A stretch of 64,000 nt of DNA from Luteolibacter rhizosphaerae. GTDB taxonomy: Bacteria > Verrucomicrobiota > Verrucomicrobiia > Verrucomicrobiales > Akkermansiaceae. Both the position numbers and the translations under genes were made by a program. The DNA lies in assembly GCF_025950095.1 (NCBI RefSeq), contig NZ_JAPDDR010000006.1:62001-126000 (forward strand), given 5' to 3'. The notes beneath the pieces were generated by a model. The model saw nothing but the letters and a program-made list of their open reading frames with translations, was not told where the DNA came from and did no database searches. This document shows, piece by piece, positions 40,638 through 48,920 of the stretch (position 1 is the first letter of the stretch; every line of letters begins with the position of its first letter).

Positions 40638-41942
40638 ATGAAAACGAGACGTGAATTCCTCCGCTCCACGGTGCTGGGCGCGTCGGCTTCCTGGACGGTG
40701 CCGATGTTCGTCGAGCGCACCTTCGCCGATCTCCACATGGGTGCCCGTGATCTGGCGACCCAGCCGGTTACCGGCAAGGATGGTACGATTCTGGTCGTAC
40801 TTCAGCTCGCCGGCGGCAATGACGGCCTGAACACGGTGGTTCCCTTTGCCGATGATGCCTACCACAAGGCCCGCCCGCGCCTGGCGAAGAGGGAGAAGGA
40901 GATCATCACGCTGAACGATTACGTCGGCCTGAACTCCTCCATGCCCTACCTCGGTAGCCTCTTCAAGGAAGGCAATCTCGGTGTGGTGCAGGGTGTCGGC
41001 TATCCGAATCCGAACCGCTCCCACTTCGTCTCGACTTCCATCTGGGAAACGGCGGACATCGAGAACCGCTCGAACACGGGCTGGATCGGCCGCTACTTCG
41101 ACAACGCCTGCTCGGGAGCCGATCCGACCGTCGGCATCAGCCTGAACAAGACGCAGCCGGAATCTTTCGGCGCGCTCAAGAACCCCGGCGTTTGCCTCAG
41201 CTCGCCGGAGCTCTACCGCTGGATCCACGGCGGCGGCGAGAAGGCCCAAGCGGAGGAGTTCTTCGCTTCGCTGAACTCTCCGGAAGATGACGACCTGCCT
41301 GCTGAGGGAGCTTCGATCGACATGCCCGCGGGAGGCAAGGTCGGCGGTATCCAAGGGGAGAGTAATCTCGCCTTCCTCGAGCGCGTGGCCATGGATGCAC
41401 GCGTCAGCTCGGCCAAGATTCTCGAACTCGCAGCGAAGCATAAGACCAAGGTGAACTACGAGGGCACCCCCATCGCCCGCAGCCTGAACATGGTCTCGCG
41501 CCTGATCGCTGGCGGCATGCCCACCCGAGTCTACTACGTCAGTCACGGTGGCTTCGACACCCACAACCAGCAGGTGAACTCGCACGATCGCCTGCTCGGC
41601 CAGCTCGACCGCGCGCTGAAATCCTTCTTCGCCGACCTCAAGGCACAGGGGAATGCGGAGCGCGTGGTCCTTATGACCTTCTCCGAATTCGGCCGCCGCG
41701 TGGGAGAGAATGCCAGTGCCGGCACGGACCACGGCCGCGCTTCCTGCCTCTTCCTCGCCGGGGAGGGTGTGAAGGGCGGCCTCTATGGCAAGTATCCCAG
41801 CCTCACCGACCTCGACCAAGGCGACCTCAAGCACACTGTCGATTTCCGCGGCGTCTACGCCTCCGTTATCCAAGGCTGGCTCAAGACCAACGCCAAGCCG
41901 ATCCTCAAGGGCGACTACCCCACCATGCCGATCATCGGCTGA
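40638..41942 (+). CDS. DUF1501 family protein with Tat signal
   Basis: A 434-aa protein starting with a twin-arginine signal (MKTRREFLRSTVLGASASW), so it is probably exported folded. The body matches DUF1501, distantly related to sulfatase and alkaline-phosphatase folds: VLQLAGGNDGLNTVVPFAD, SHFVSTSIWETADIE, YYVSHGGFDTHNQQ, MTFSEFGRRVGENAS and GTDHGRAS. It is the usual partner of the preceding DUF1800 gene. The substrate is unknown. Confidence 0.92.
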   Translation: MKTRREFLRSTVLGASASWTVPMFVERTFADLHMGARDLATQPVTGKDGTILVVLQLAGGNDGLNTVVPFADDAYHKARPRLAKREKEIITLNDYVGLNSSMPYLGSLFKEGNLGVVQGVGYPNPNRSHFVSTSIWETADIENRSNTGWIGRYFDNACSGADPTVGISLNKTQPESFGALKNPGVCLSSPELYRWIHGGGEKAQAEEFFASLNSPEDDDLPAEGASIDMPAGGKVGGIQGESNLAFLERVAMDARVSSAKILELAAKHKTKVNYEGTPIARSLNMVSRLIAGGMPTRVYYVSHGGFDTHNQQVNSHDRLLGQLDRALKSFFADLKAQGNAERVVLMTFSEFGRRVGENASAGTDHGRASCLFLAGEGVKGGLYGKYPSLTDLDQGDLKHTVDFRGVYASVIQGWLKTNAKPILKGDYPTMPIIG

Positions 41943-41962
41943 GATATCCCCTCAAGCGGTAG

Positions 41963-41984
41963 CGGAAGGACTCTCGTCCTTCCG
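41963..41984 (+). repeat. Intergenic hairpin after DUF1501 gene
   Basis: A 9-bp perfect inverted repeat (CGGAAGGAC / GTCCTTCCG) with a TCTC loop, 20 nt after the DUF1501 stop. No T-run follows, so it is not a classical terminator. The neighbouring GC-rich sequence (about 41985-42010) can form a second small hairpin. It could be an mRNA-end structure or one copy of a dispersed intergenic repeat. Confidence 0.5.
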
Positions 41985-42106
41985 GCTGGGGGCGCTCCCG
42001 CTGGGGAGCCCCGTGTCGATAGACCTCGTTCCCCCGGTGGCCACGCCTCGCAAAGAGGATCATTCCCTTGCAAACCCATGGCCTGGTACCGTGTATCTAT
42101 TCGACC

Positions 42107-43048
42107 ATGAAACCCTTGCTCCCTCTCCTTCTCGCTACCGTCGCCATCTGCAACGCCCACGCCGCCGAGGGGCTCACCGCTACCAAGGAGGGCAGCCAGA
42201 TGATCATCCGCTCCGGCAAGCGTGAGATCCTCCGCTATCAAGCCGAAGCCGGAGAACTTCCGCGCAAGGACATCAAGGAGGTCTTCCGCCGCGGCGGCTA
42301 CATCGAGTCGCTCTTCTCACCCGCGGGCAAGCGGGTGAACGACGACTTCCCGCCGAATCACATCCACCACCACGGCATCTGGAGCCCGTGGACCAAGACC
42401 GAGTTCGAAGGTCGCCAGCCGGACTTCTGGAACATGGGCGATGGCAAGGGACGTGTGGACTTCGTCTCGCTCGGTGATACTTGGGCCAAGGACGGCAAGG
42501 TCGGCTTCCAGGCCAAGCATCGCTTTGTCGATATGACCGCGAAGCCCGAGAAGGCCGCGCTCTTGGAAACCTGGGATCTTTCCGCGGAAAGCGATGGCAA
42601 GCGCAACATCATCGACCTCGTCATCACCCAGACCTGCGCCACCGACTCACCGCTGAAGCTGCCCGAGTATCACTACGGTGGCTTGGGCTTCCGCGGCAAC
42701 CGTGCTTGGGATGGAGCCGCCAACTGCAAATTCCTCACCGCCTCCGGGATTACCGATCGCCTCAAAGTGAATGGTGCCCGCGAGCCCTGGTGCTGGGTGG
42801 GTGGCACCGTCGATGGCTCGACCTGCGGCCTCACCATTCTCTGCCACCCCTCGAACTTCCGGGCCCCGCAGCCCATCCGCGTTCACCCCACCGAGCCCTT
42901 CTTTTGCTACGCACCCCAGCAGGGCGGCGCGATGGAGATCGAGCCCGGTAAGCCCTATATCGCCCGCTATCGAATCATCGTTACGGATGGCGAGGCCGAC
43001 CCCGCCGCCGCCGCGAAATGGGCGGAGGACTATGCCGCCATCAAGTAG
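42107..43048 (+). CDS. Secreted DUF6807 (PmoA-type) protein
   Basis: A 313-aa exported protein; the start at 42107 gives signal peptide MKPLLPLLLATVAICNAHA. The body matches the DUF6807 family (formerly annotated PmoA): RRGGYIESLFSPAGKRV, FPPNHIHHHGIWSPW with its histidine cluster, YHYGGLGFRGNRAWDG, and ILCHPSNFRAPQPIRVHP. The His-rich motif suggests a metal or sugar-binding site. The family is common near sugar-metabolism genes in Verrucomicrobiota, but no reaction is established. The original name, a methane-oxygenase-like subunit, is not supported by anything here. Confidence 0.85.
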   Translation: MKPLLPLLLATVAICNAHAAEGLTATKEGSQMIIRSGKREILRYQAEAGELPRKDIKEVFRRGGYIESLFSPAGKRVNDDFPPNHIHHHGIWSPWTKTEFEGRQPDFWNMGDGKGRVDFVSLGDTWAKDGKVGFQAKHRFVDMTAKPEKAALLETWDLSAESDGKRNIIDLVITQTCATDSPLKLPEYHYGGLGFRGNRAWDGAANCKFLTASGITDRLKVNGAREPWCWVGGTVDGSTCGLTILCHPSNFRAPQPIRVHPTEPFFCYAPQQGGAMEIEPGKPYIARYRIIVTDGEADPAAAAKWAEDYAAIK

Positions 43049-43087
43049 GGCTTGCCCGATCCGTGGTCGCGGAGGAATGCTCGTTCC

Positions 43088-43825
43088 GTGACACCGAAGT
43101 TGCATGCCAAGAAGGATCGGGGGCTCGCCCTCTTCGATCTCGATGGCACCCTCATCGCTTGGGACACCCAAGTGCTTTTCTGCGATCACGTTTTGCGCCG
43201 GGAAGGCTGGCGTCGGGCTTACCTCCTCTTCTTTGCCGCCATGCTTCCGGCCGCGAAGATCCTCGGCGACGAGGGCATGAAGCGCGTCTTCCTCAGCTAC
43301 CTCTGGGGCGTCGAGCGGGACAAGCTCGACGCATGGACCCGTGACTTCGTCGCCGGGTTCTTCCCCGGTCGCTGCTATCCCGAGATGCTGGAGAAGCTCC
43401 AGCGCCACAAGGATGAAGGCCATCTCACCATCCTCGCTTCCGCCAGCCCCGAGTTCTACGTGCGGGAGGTCGCCCGCGTTCTCGGCTTCGATCTCGCGCT
43501 AGGCACTTCAGTGGAAGATGCGCGCAGGATGAAGCTGCTGCCCGATCTCGTGAACCACAAGGGGGCGGAGAAAGTACGACGGATCTCGGAGATCCTTGGC
43601 CCGCCGCTGGCGGAGGGCCGCTGGCCGCTCAGCCATGGTTACTCGGACAGCTCTGCGGATCTGCCTATGCTGCGCTGTTGTCTCGGGAACACTTTGGTCA
43701 ATCCCTCGTCCAAGCTCACCGCCACGGGCACCTTAGAAGGGTGGGAGATCGTTCGTCCGGCCAAGCCGTGGAGCGGTCGCAGGGGGCACGCATGGGAGAT
43801 GTTCCGCCGCGCCACCGGACTTTGA
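43088..43825 (+). CDS. HAD-family phosphatase (HAD-IB, SerB-like)
   Basis: A cytoplasmic HAD phosphatase of about 245 aa: motif I ALFDLDGTLIAWD (nucleophile Asp and acid/base Asp), a helical cap, motif II serine in LTILASASPEFYV, a Lys region NHKGAEKV and motif IV GYSDSSADLPML. The arrangement is that of HAD-IB enzymes related to phosphoserine phosphatase, although the substrate may differ. A GTG at 43088 is taken as start; an upstream TTG at 43052 would add 12 unconserved residues. GGAGG lies about 12 nt before the GTG, longer than ideal, so the start is uncertain. Confidence 0.85.
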   Translation: MTPKLHAKKDRGLALFDLDGTLIAWDTQVLFCDHVLRREGWRRAYLLFFAAMLPAAKILGDEGMKRVFLSYLWGVERDKLDAWTRDFVAGFFPGRCYPEMLEKLQRHKDEGHLTILASASPEFYVREVARVLGFDLALGTSVEDARRMKLLPDLVNHKGAEKVRRISEILGPPLAEGRWPLSHGYSDSSADLPMLRCCLGNTLVNPSSKLTATGTLEGWEIVRPAKPWSGRRGHAWEMFRRATGL

Positions 43826-43828
43826 TAC

Positions 43829-43859
43829 GAAAAAGCCCCCCGGCGCAAACCGGGAGGCT
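43829..43859 (-). terminator. Rho-independent terminator (minus strand)
   Basis: Read on the minus strand: AGCCTCCCGG / CCGGGGGGCT (10 bp with one T-G wobble), 6-nt loop, then a T-run. It lies 27 nt beyond the stop of the outer-membrane barrel gene and just after the convergent HAD gene. Confidence 0.82.
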
Positions 43860-43886
43860 CTATGGCAAACAACCGGTGGGAACCGA

Positions 43887-44465
43887 TTAGAACTTGAAGC
43901 GTGCGCCAAGCTCCAGGCCCACGTCGTCACCGACCTCGACCGGCACGTTGAAGATCTCGGAATCATCCACCCAGATCCAGCGGGCACCGCCGAAGAGTTG
44001 GAAGTTCGAGGTCACATCGTAGCCGACGCCGGCGAAGACCTGTGCGGTCAGCTCCACGGAGTCGTCGCTGAAGGGGCCCACTTCGGTATCCACGAAGGCG
44101 GCACCCACACCCGCGCCACCGTAGATGGAGAGGCGGTCGTTGATGGCGTAGTCCAGCTTGTAGTTCAGCGTCACCGGGATGATCTCGGTATCGAAGGGGA
44201 AAGTTTCAAACTCTGCCCAGCCGCCTTCGAGATACAGCGAGTGGGTCAGAGGGCCGCTTTCGCCGATCTTCGCGCCGACATGCAGCGTGTAGAACTCTTC
44301 TTCGTTATCGAGCAGGTAGCCTGCCGAACCACCGACAAACCAGCTCCACAGCGAGGACGATTCCGCCGGGGCCGAGTAAGACGAAGTGGTGTTCGAGGTC
44401 ACCTCGCCCGCGTAGGCTTGGGAGCCGAGCGCGAGGGCGAGAGCAAGGGTTGCAATCGATTTCAT
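43887..44465 (-). CDS. Outer-membrane beta-barrel protein (small porin-like)
   Basis: A 192-aa exported protein; the start at 44465 gives a signal peptide (MKSIATLALALALGSQAYAG). The mature part is alternating beta-strands of the OmpA/OmpW-like eight-stranded barrel type (SWFVGGSAGYLLDNEE, YGGAGVGAAFVDTEV, QVFAGVGYDVTSNFQLFGGA) and ends with the terminal aromatic GARFKF expected for BAM-dependent insertion. Likely a structural or ligand-binding outer-membrane protein. It stands alone with its own terminator. Confidence 0.85.
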   Translation of the reverse strand: MKSIATLALALALGSQAYAGEVTSNTTSSYSAPAESSSLWSWFVGGSAGYLLDNEEEFYTLHVGAKIGESGPLTHSLYLEGGWAEFETFPFDTEIIPVTLNYKLDYAINDRLSIYGGAGVGAAFVDTEVGPFSDDSVELTAQVFAGVGYDVTSNFQLFGGARWIWVDDSEIFNVPVEVGDDVGLELGARFKF

Positions 44466-44558
44466 AGCGCGGGGACTCTTGATGCGAATCACCCGCGCGC
44501 AACCAAAAATCTAACGAAAATCGATTCAAACAACTGGCCGGTAAAACAGGCGATTCTG

Positions 44559-44825
44559 TTAGAAAAGATCGGGCTCGTCCTGCGTCTGCTCGCGCTTCAC
44601 CGGCTTCGCCAATATGGCATCGATTCTTGTCAGCAGATCGAGCGATGGGGTGACTTCCTCCTCCAGCACTTCGCGCAAGTAGGTGCTCCAGTGGGTCGCC
44701 GTGTTCCCGTCTTCGCGCGAGAGAATCAGGGCGATCTCGCTCAAGCGACCGCTTGCCGCGAGCTGCTTGCGCGTGCGGCGCAGCCAAGTCTCGAGGTAGG
44801 GCCGGTCCGGCTTCGCGGGAAACAC
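44559..44825 (-). CDS. Small conserved-looking protein, HTH-like
   Basis: An 88-aa protein with a GTG start, 45 nt downstream of ispF on the same strand. It is helical, and the stretch RLSEIALILSREDGNTATHW with EVTPSLDLLTRIDAILA resembles a small helix-turn-helix or Cro-like domain. The family is not recognised. A larger alternative frame over the same bases gives an Arg/Gly-rich product without protein character, so this one is preferred. Confidence 0.6.
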   Translation of the reverse strand: MFPAKPDRPYLETWLRRTRKQLAASGRLSEIALILSREDGNTATHWSTYLREVLEEEVTPSLDLLTRIDAILAKPVKREQTQDEPDLF

Positions 44826-44870
44826 GCCCGCTTCTACCGCTGCCAGCCCTCTCTCGCAAGGCGGATCGGT

Positions 44871-45341
44871 TCAGAGGGGAGCGACCAGGGCCACCGCCAT
44901 CGCCGCGATTCCCTCGCGCCTTCCCACGAAGCCCATGGTCTCGTTCGTGGTCGCCTTCACGCCCACGCGTGCCGGATCCAGCCCCAGCGCCGCGCCGATG
45001 TTCGCCTTCATCGCATCGCGATGCGGCAGGATCTTCGGTGCTTCCGCCACCAGCGTGCTATCGATGTTCACCAGCCGGTAGCCCTGCTCCGCGCATAGCG
45101 CCGCGGCTTTCTCCAGAATCTTCAGCGAGGAAATGTTGAGGCAGGCCGGATCACCCGGCGGGAAGTAGTGGCCGATGTCCGCCAAGCCCAGCGCGCCCAG
45201 CACCGCATCAGCGATCGCATGCGATAGCACGTCTGCATCGGAGTGCCCGTCGAGCCCGAGCGTGTGTGGGATGTCCACACCACCGAGGATCAAGGGGCGA
45301 CCCTCTTTGAAACGATGAACGTCGTAGCCGAATCCTACCAT
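44871..45341 (-). CDS. ispF: 2-C-methyl-D-erythritol 2,4-cyclodiphosphate synthase
   Basis: Fifth-step enzyme of the MEP isoprenoid pathway, releasing CMP to form the cyclic diphosphate. At 156 aa it has the normal length when the start is placed at 45341 (MVGFGYDVHRF); the frame is open upstream, but only through the neighbouring phosphatase gene. Zinc ligands Asp7 and His9 are in DVH, and the third is in GLDGHSDADVLSHAIADAVL. The GDPACLNISSL and VKATTNETMGFVGRREGIAA regions are typical. It lies directly after the inositol-monophosphatase-type gene, 14 nt apart. No other isoprenoid gene is visible in the window. Confidence 0.96.
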   Translation of the reverse strand: MVGFGYDVHRFKEGRPLILGGVDIPHTLGLDGHSDADVLSHAIADAVLGALGLADIGHYFPPGDPACLNISSLKILEKAAALCAEQGYRLVNIDSTLVAEAPKILPHRDAMKANIGAALGLDPARVGVKATTNETMGFVGRREGIAAMAVALVAPL

Positions 45342-45355
45342 GGCCTTTGATTGGT

Positions 45356-46102
45356 TTAGAGAATCTCTTCCACCGGGATCAGGCCGTTGGTGGCCACGAT
45401 TGACCAGGCATCCGCGTCCTTCGCCGGTTCCAGCGTTACCTTGCCGCCGGCGGCTTCCACCAGCAGCTTGCCTGCGGCGATGTCCCAGAGCGAGATGCGG
45501 GATTCGATGTAACCGTCGAGACGACCGCTCGCGATGTAGGCGAGACCGAGTGCGGCGCTGCCCATCATGCGCATCTTGCGCGCTTTGAGCGAGGCCTTGC
45601 GGAAGCGCTCCAGCCCGGTCTTCAGGGCTTCCTCGTCCTTGCCGCAGCCGACGAAGAGCGCGCACTCCGCGAGCTTCTCGCGACCGCTCACCTTAATCGG
45701 CTTGCCATCGAGCATCGGCACGCCGCCTCTCTCGACCGTCCAGGTTTCGCCGATGATCGGATCATGGATCACGCCGACCACCACCTCGCCCGCCACGCGC
45801 AGCGCGATCGAGACGCAGAAGTGGGGGATGCCGTAGTAGAAATTCACCGTGCCGTCGATCGGGTCCACGATCCACTGGCGCTCGCTGTCCTGATTGCCGC
45901 CGAGCCCTTCCTCTCCGTAGAGCGCGTCGCCCGGGCGTGCTCCCAGCAGGATGTCCTCGATCAGCTTCTGCGACTCCTTGTCCAGCGCCAGCTTGATGTC
46001 GTGGTGCGTCGCTTCATCGACGGCGGCTTCCAAGCCGAAGTTCGCCTTCAGCAGCTTGCCCGCTTCCTTCGCGGCGTGGACGGTGAGTTCGAGGTCGGTC
46101 AC
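45356..46102 (-). CDS. Inositol monophosphatase family protein (SuhB-like)
   Basis: A roughly 248-aa lithium-sensitive-type phosphatase: LYGEEGLG (metal-binding Glu pair), WIVDPIDGTVNFYYGIPHFC (core DPIDGT motif) and the C-terminal metal site WDIAAGKLLVEAAGGKVT. The substrate may be inositol phosphate or another sugar phosphate; SuhB members also act on ribosome biogenesis in E. coli. The start is uncertain: GTG at 46102 leads straight into the family N-terminus (TDLELTVHAAKEAGKLL), whereas a TTG at 46195 would overlap coaB by 26 nt and add unconserved residues. It is part of a minus-strand run coaB - phosphatase - ispF. Confidence 0.9.
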   Translation of the reverse strand: MTDLELTVHAAKEAGKLLKANFGLEAAVDEATHHDIKLALDKESQKLIEDILLGARPGDALYGEEGLGGNQDSERQWIVDPIDGTVNFYYGIPHFCVSIALRVAGEVVVGVIHDPIIGETWTVERGGVPMLDGKPIKVSGREKLAECALFVGCGKDEEALKTGLERFRKASLKARKMRMMGSAALGLAYIASGRLDGYIESRISLWDIAAGKLLVEAAGGKVTLEPAKDADAWSIVATNGLIPVEEIL

Positions 46103-46169
46103 GGGCGGGAGGGTGACTTCCCCGGTCCGCTCTGCCAAGGGGAGAAAGTGTCCGGTCCTTTTCCCGATT

Positions 46170-46817
46170 TCAGGAGCTTTGACGTGCAGCTGCAATAGTC
46201 TCGATCTCCCTCACCAGCCGGGGAGCCAGATGATGCTTCTCATCCTCCGGCAGTGCCTCGGTGTGCTCCGGAAAGACCATGAGCACTTCGTTCCGATCCG
46301 AATCGAAACCGATTCCCGGCTTTGAAACGTCGTTCGCGATCACCAGATCACAGCCTTTCCGTTTCAACTTCTCGCGGGCATTCACTTCGAGATTCTGCGT
46401 TTCAGCCGCGAAACCTACGAGGGTTCCCGTAAATCCGAATTCCCCGCGCACGGAGCCCAGCGTGTCGGGTGTCTTCACCAACTCCAGCGTAAGTATCTCG
46501 CCCGCCTTCTTGATCTTCTGTTCGGATACCGTGGCTGCACGGTAGTCCGCCACTGCGGCGGCAAACACCGCGGCATCCATCCGCCCGATGTGCCGCTGCA
46601 CGGCCTCATACATCTCCTGAGCCGTTTCGATCGGCAGGAAGTCCACGCCGTCCGGCACATCGAGTTGCGTCGGCCCGGAGATCAGCAGCACCCGGTGCCC
46701 TGCCTCCGCAAAGGCGGCGGCCATCGCATAGCCCATCTTCCCGGAAGACCGGTTCGTCAGGTAGCGTACCGGATCCAGAGCCTCCCGGGTCGGGCCTGCA
46801 GTGACGAGAACGCGCAT
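46170..46817 (-). CDS. coaB: Phosphopantothenate-cysteine ligase (CoaB domain alone)
   Basis: A 215-aa protein equivalent to the C-terminal half of bifunctional CoaBC: TAGPTREALDPVRYLTNRSS at the N-terminus, AAAVADYRA, the catalytic-lysine region QKIKKAGE, VGFAAETQN and NDVSKPGIGFDSDRNEV. It joins 4'-phosphopantothenate and cysteine in coenzyme A synthesis using CTP. The decarboxylase half (CoaC) is not fused and not adjacent, so it must be elsewhere on the chromosome. It lies 4 nt downstream of the Sel1-repeat gene. Confidence 0.92.
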   Translation of the reverse strand: MRVLVTAGPTREALDPVRYLTNRSSGKMGYAMAAAFAEAGHRVLLISGPTQLDVPDGVDFLPIETAQEMYEAVQRHIGRMDAAVFAAAVADYRAATVSEQKIKKAGEILTLELVKTPDTLGSVRGEFGFTGTLVGFAAETQNLEVNAREKLKRKGCDLVIANDVSKPGIGFDSDRNEVLMVFPEHTEALPEDEKHHLAPRLVREIETIAAARQSS

Positions 46818-46821
46818 CGGA

Positions 46822-48381
46822 TCACTTCTCTTCTTCCTTCACGGGTGCCGGGGCCGGAGCTTCAGCCTTGGTATCGCCCGTCTTCTTCAGCTCTTCGAGT
46901 TCCTTCTTGCCCTTCTCGAGTTGGTCGCCATTCAGCTTGCTGGTGATGTCGCCCAGCAAGGTCTTGGCCTCGGCATCGCCGCGCTCCACCGCCAGCGATG
47001 CCAGCGCCCATGCCTTGGGCAGATCCTGATCGGTGCCCAAGCCACCCGCATGGAGGCGGGCCAAGCCTGCCGTCGCCGGGCCATGACCCTGATTTGCGGC
47101 GAGAGAGTAGAGCTGGCCGGCATTGTTGTAGTTCACCGGCACGCCCACCCCGCGCTCGTACAGCGCACCGAGGTTGTTCTGGGCCGCAGCGTGACCCGAC
47201 TTCGCGGCCAGCGTGAACCAAGCCACGCCCGCGGTCGGATCGCTCAGACCCAAGTTGCCGTTCACGTAGAGCAGCCCCAGTTCGTTTTGCGCCACCGGCA
47301 GCCCGGCATTCGCGGCGGAGACCAGATACTTGTAGGCACCCAGCAGATCCGGCTTCGCATCGTTGGAAAGACGGGAGGCCATCTCCAGCGCCGCCATGGC
47401 ACTGCCGGCTTCTGCCGCCTTGCCCAGCCACTCGCGGCCTTTCTCCTCGCTCTTCTCCAGACCACCGCGGCCTTCGAGGTGGAAGGCGGCCACGCGCAGT
47501 AGGCAGTCCGGCTGTTTCTCCTCCGCGCCTTTCTGATAGGTCGTCAGGGCGGCCTTCTCGTCCTTCTTCACGTTCTCCTCGAAGTCGCCGAGTGCCAGAT
47601 AGGCGGCGAATTGCTTCTTCTCGATCGCCTTGGCCAGCCATTGGCGGCCTTCCTTCTCGTCGCGGAATTTCTCCTCGCCGTTCAGAAAGCGCGATCCCAG
47701 CGGTATAAACGCATTCTCGTCACCCAGCGAGGCCGCCTTCTTGTAAAGTTCCATGGCACGGGCGGCATCCTTCTTCTCCGGGAAGCCCAGCGCACCCTCA
47801 TAGAGGCGTGCCAGCAGCAGAATGGCCGGCGTGTCGCCCGCCTCTGAGGCCTTGTTCCACCACTCGGCCGCTTTGTCGAAATCCGGTTTCTCGCTCAGTA
47901 GGCCCCGCAGCCAAGCCTCGCCCAGAATCCGGCCCGCATTGGCGGGATCCGTGCCCGCAGCGGTCTCAAGCACTTGCCGTCCTTCCTGACGGTCCTTCTC
48001 CTCCTTCGAGTTGAGCAGGATCAGAGCCCTGCGGTAGTTCGCGTCCTTGTGACCCGCCTCGGCAGCCTTCTTGTAGGATTCCAGAGCCGCCTCGCGCGAG
48101 GCCGTCAGCCCCTGACCCGTCTCGGCCGCGAAGCCTAGCAGGAACAGCGCGTCCGCATTGCCTTGCTCCGCCAGCGGCTTCGCCAGTTCCACCGCAGCCA
48201 AGTGTTTGCCATCGCGGAACGCCTCCATCGCTGGCTTCGCCGGACCATCGGGAATCGGCGGCGCCGCCACCGGGGCTTCCTTGGTGAGCTCGACGGGGGG
48301 AGTCGTGGACGTGGCAGCGGATGCCGCCGTGGCGGTCGCAAGGGAAAGGGCGAGGGACAGCAGGAGGGTTTTGGTGGTCAC
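46822..48381 (-). CDS. Sel1-repeat exported protein
   Basis: A 519-aa protein with a signal peptide (MTTKTLLLSLALSLATATAASA), a Pro-rich linker and about ten Sel1-type (TPR-related) repeats such as GNADALFLLGFAAETGQG, GDTPAILLLARLYEGALG, GLPVAQNELGLLYVNG and GHAAAQNNLGALYERGVG. The C-terminus is Lys/Glu-rich. Sel1 proteins are periplasmic scaffolds for protein interactions; the partner is unknown. It sits immediately upstream of coaB, 4 nt apart, so the two are probably co-transcribed, though no functional link is evident. Confidence 0.88.
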   Translation of the reverse strand: MTTKTLLLSLALSLATATAASAATSTTPPVELTKEAPVAAPPIPDGPAKPAMEAFRDGKHLAAVELAKPLAEQGNADALFLLGFAAETGQGLTASREAALESYKKAAEAGHKDANYRRALILLNSKEEKDRQEGRQVLETAAGTDPANAGRILGEAWLRGLLSEKPDFDKAAEWWNKASEAGDTPAILLLARLYEGALGFPEKKDAARAMELYKKAASLGDENAFIPLGSRFLNGEEKFRDEKEGRQWLAKAIEKKQFAAYLALGDFEENVKKDEKAALTTYQKGAEEKQPDCLLRVAAFHLEGRGGLEKSEEKGREWLGKAAEAGSAMAALEMASRLSNDAKPDLLGAYKYLVSAANAGLPVAQNELGLLYVNGNLGLSDPTAGVAWFTLAAKSGHAAAQNNLGALYERGVGVPVNYNNAGQLYSLAANQGHGPATAGLARLHAGGLGTDQDLPKAWALASLAVERGDAEAKTLLGDITSKLNGDQLEKGKKELEELKKTGDTKAEAPAPAPVKEEEK

Positions 48382-48447
48382 GCCGCCAGTGTGCGGGCGG
48401 ATATCGCCTGATCAACAAGGAAAACAGACTCCTAATGCGTCCCGTCC

Positions 48448-48879
48448 TCAAATGATCGCGGCGATCATCGCAAGAACCGGAGCCGTCACAGCGGTCAGCG
48501 GCACGATCCACAGGGCGTGCCGCGCCCTTCTCTCACCCCGGCAATGACCGGCTATGGCGAAACCCATTCCGAAGGCAATGGCCCCGATCAGCCCCAAGAA
48601 CAGAAACGCCGGGATTGTCAGCGTGGCAAAGTCGTTGCCTGGAACTTTCGCCTCGGCCCAAGACTGCCATAGAGCCCACCCCATGGGCAACAAACCAAGG
48701 ACATAGGACAGCGTGGTGAACAGCGGCTCCGGACGCGGTATGTCATCCGGAGAAGGCGCGGGCGGCTGAGGCGGCCCGTCCGGAATCTTCGGTCGATCTT
48801 CCGGCGAGATGGGCAGGATTACGGGTCGGCGGAGCTCCTGTCCTTCAGGAGTCCCCCTCGAATGCCGTGGCTCGCTCAT
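48448..48879 (-). CDS. Small membrane protein of unknown function
   Basis: A 143-aa protein with a Pro-rich cytoplasmic N-terminus (about 50 residues) and three predicted membrane segments: TTLSYVLGLLPMGWALW, LTIPAFLFLGLIGAIAFGMG and LWIVPLTAVTAPVLAMIAAI. The start at 48879 (MSEPRHSRG) is preferred over a TTG one codon upstream. No family is recognised. It lies between the Sel1 and ppc genes on the same strand. Confidence 0.7.
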   Translation of the reverse strand: MSEPRHSRGTPEGQELRRPVILPISPEDRPKIPDGPPQPPAPSPDDIPRPEPLFTTLSYVLGLLPMGWALWQSWAEAKVPGNDFATLTIPAFLFLGLIGAIAFGMGFAIAGHCRGERRARHALWIVPLTAVTAPVLAMIAAII

Positions 48880-48920
48880 CAACCCGAAAGCCTATAGCAC
48901 TCCGGGGAAATGGCCAACTC

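Noticed and set aside
42107-43048. Methane monooxygenase subunit (PmoA) annotation
   Set aside because: The protein is a soluble exported DUF6807 type with no resemblance to the membrane monooxygenase; the old family name is misleading.
44305-44859. Alternative minus-strand frame over the small HTH-like gene
   Set aside because: Arg/Gly/Ala-rich translation, and it overlaps the N-terminus of the barrel protein gene; the 88-aa frame is more protein-like.
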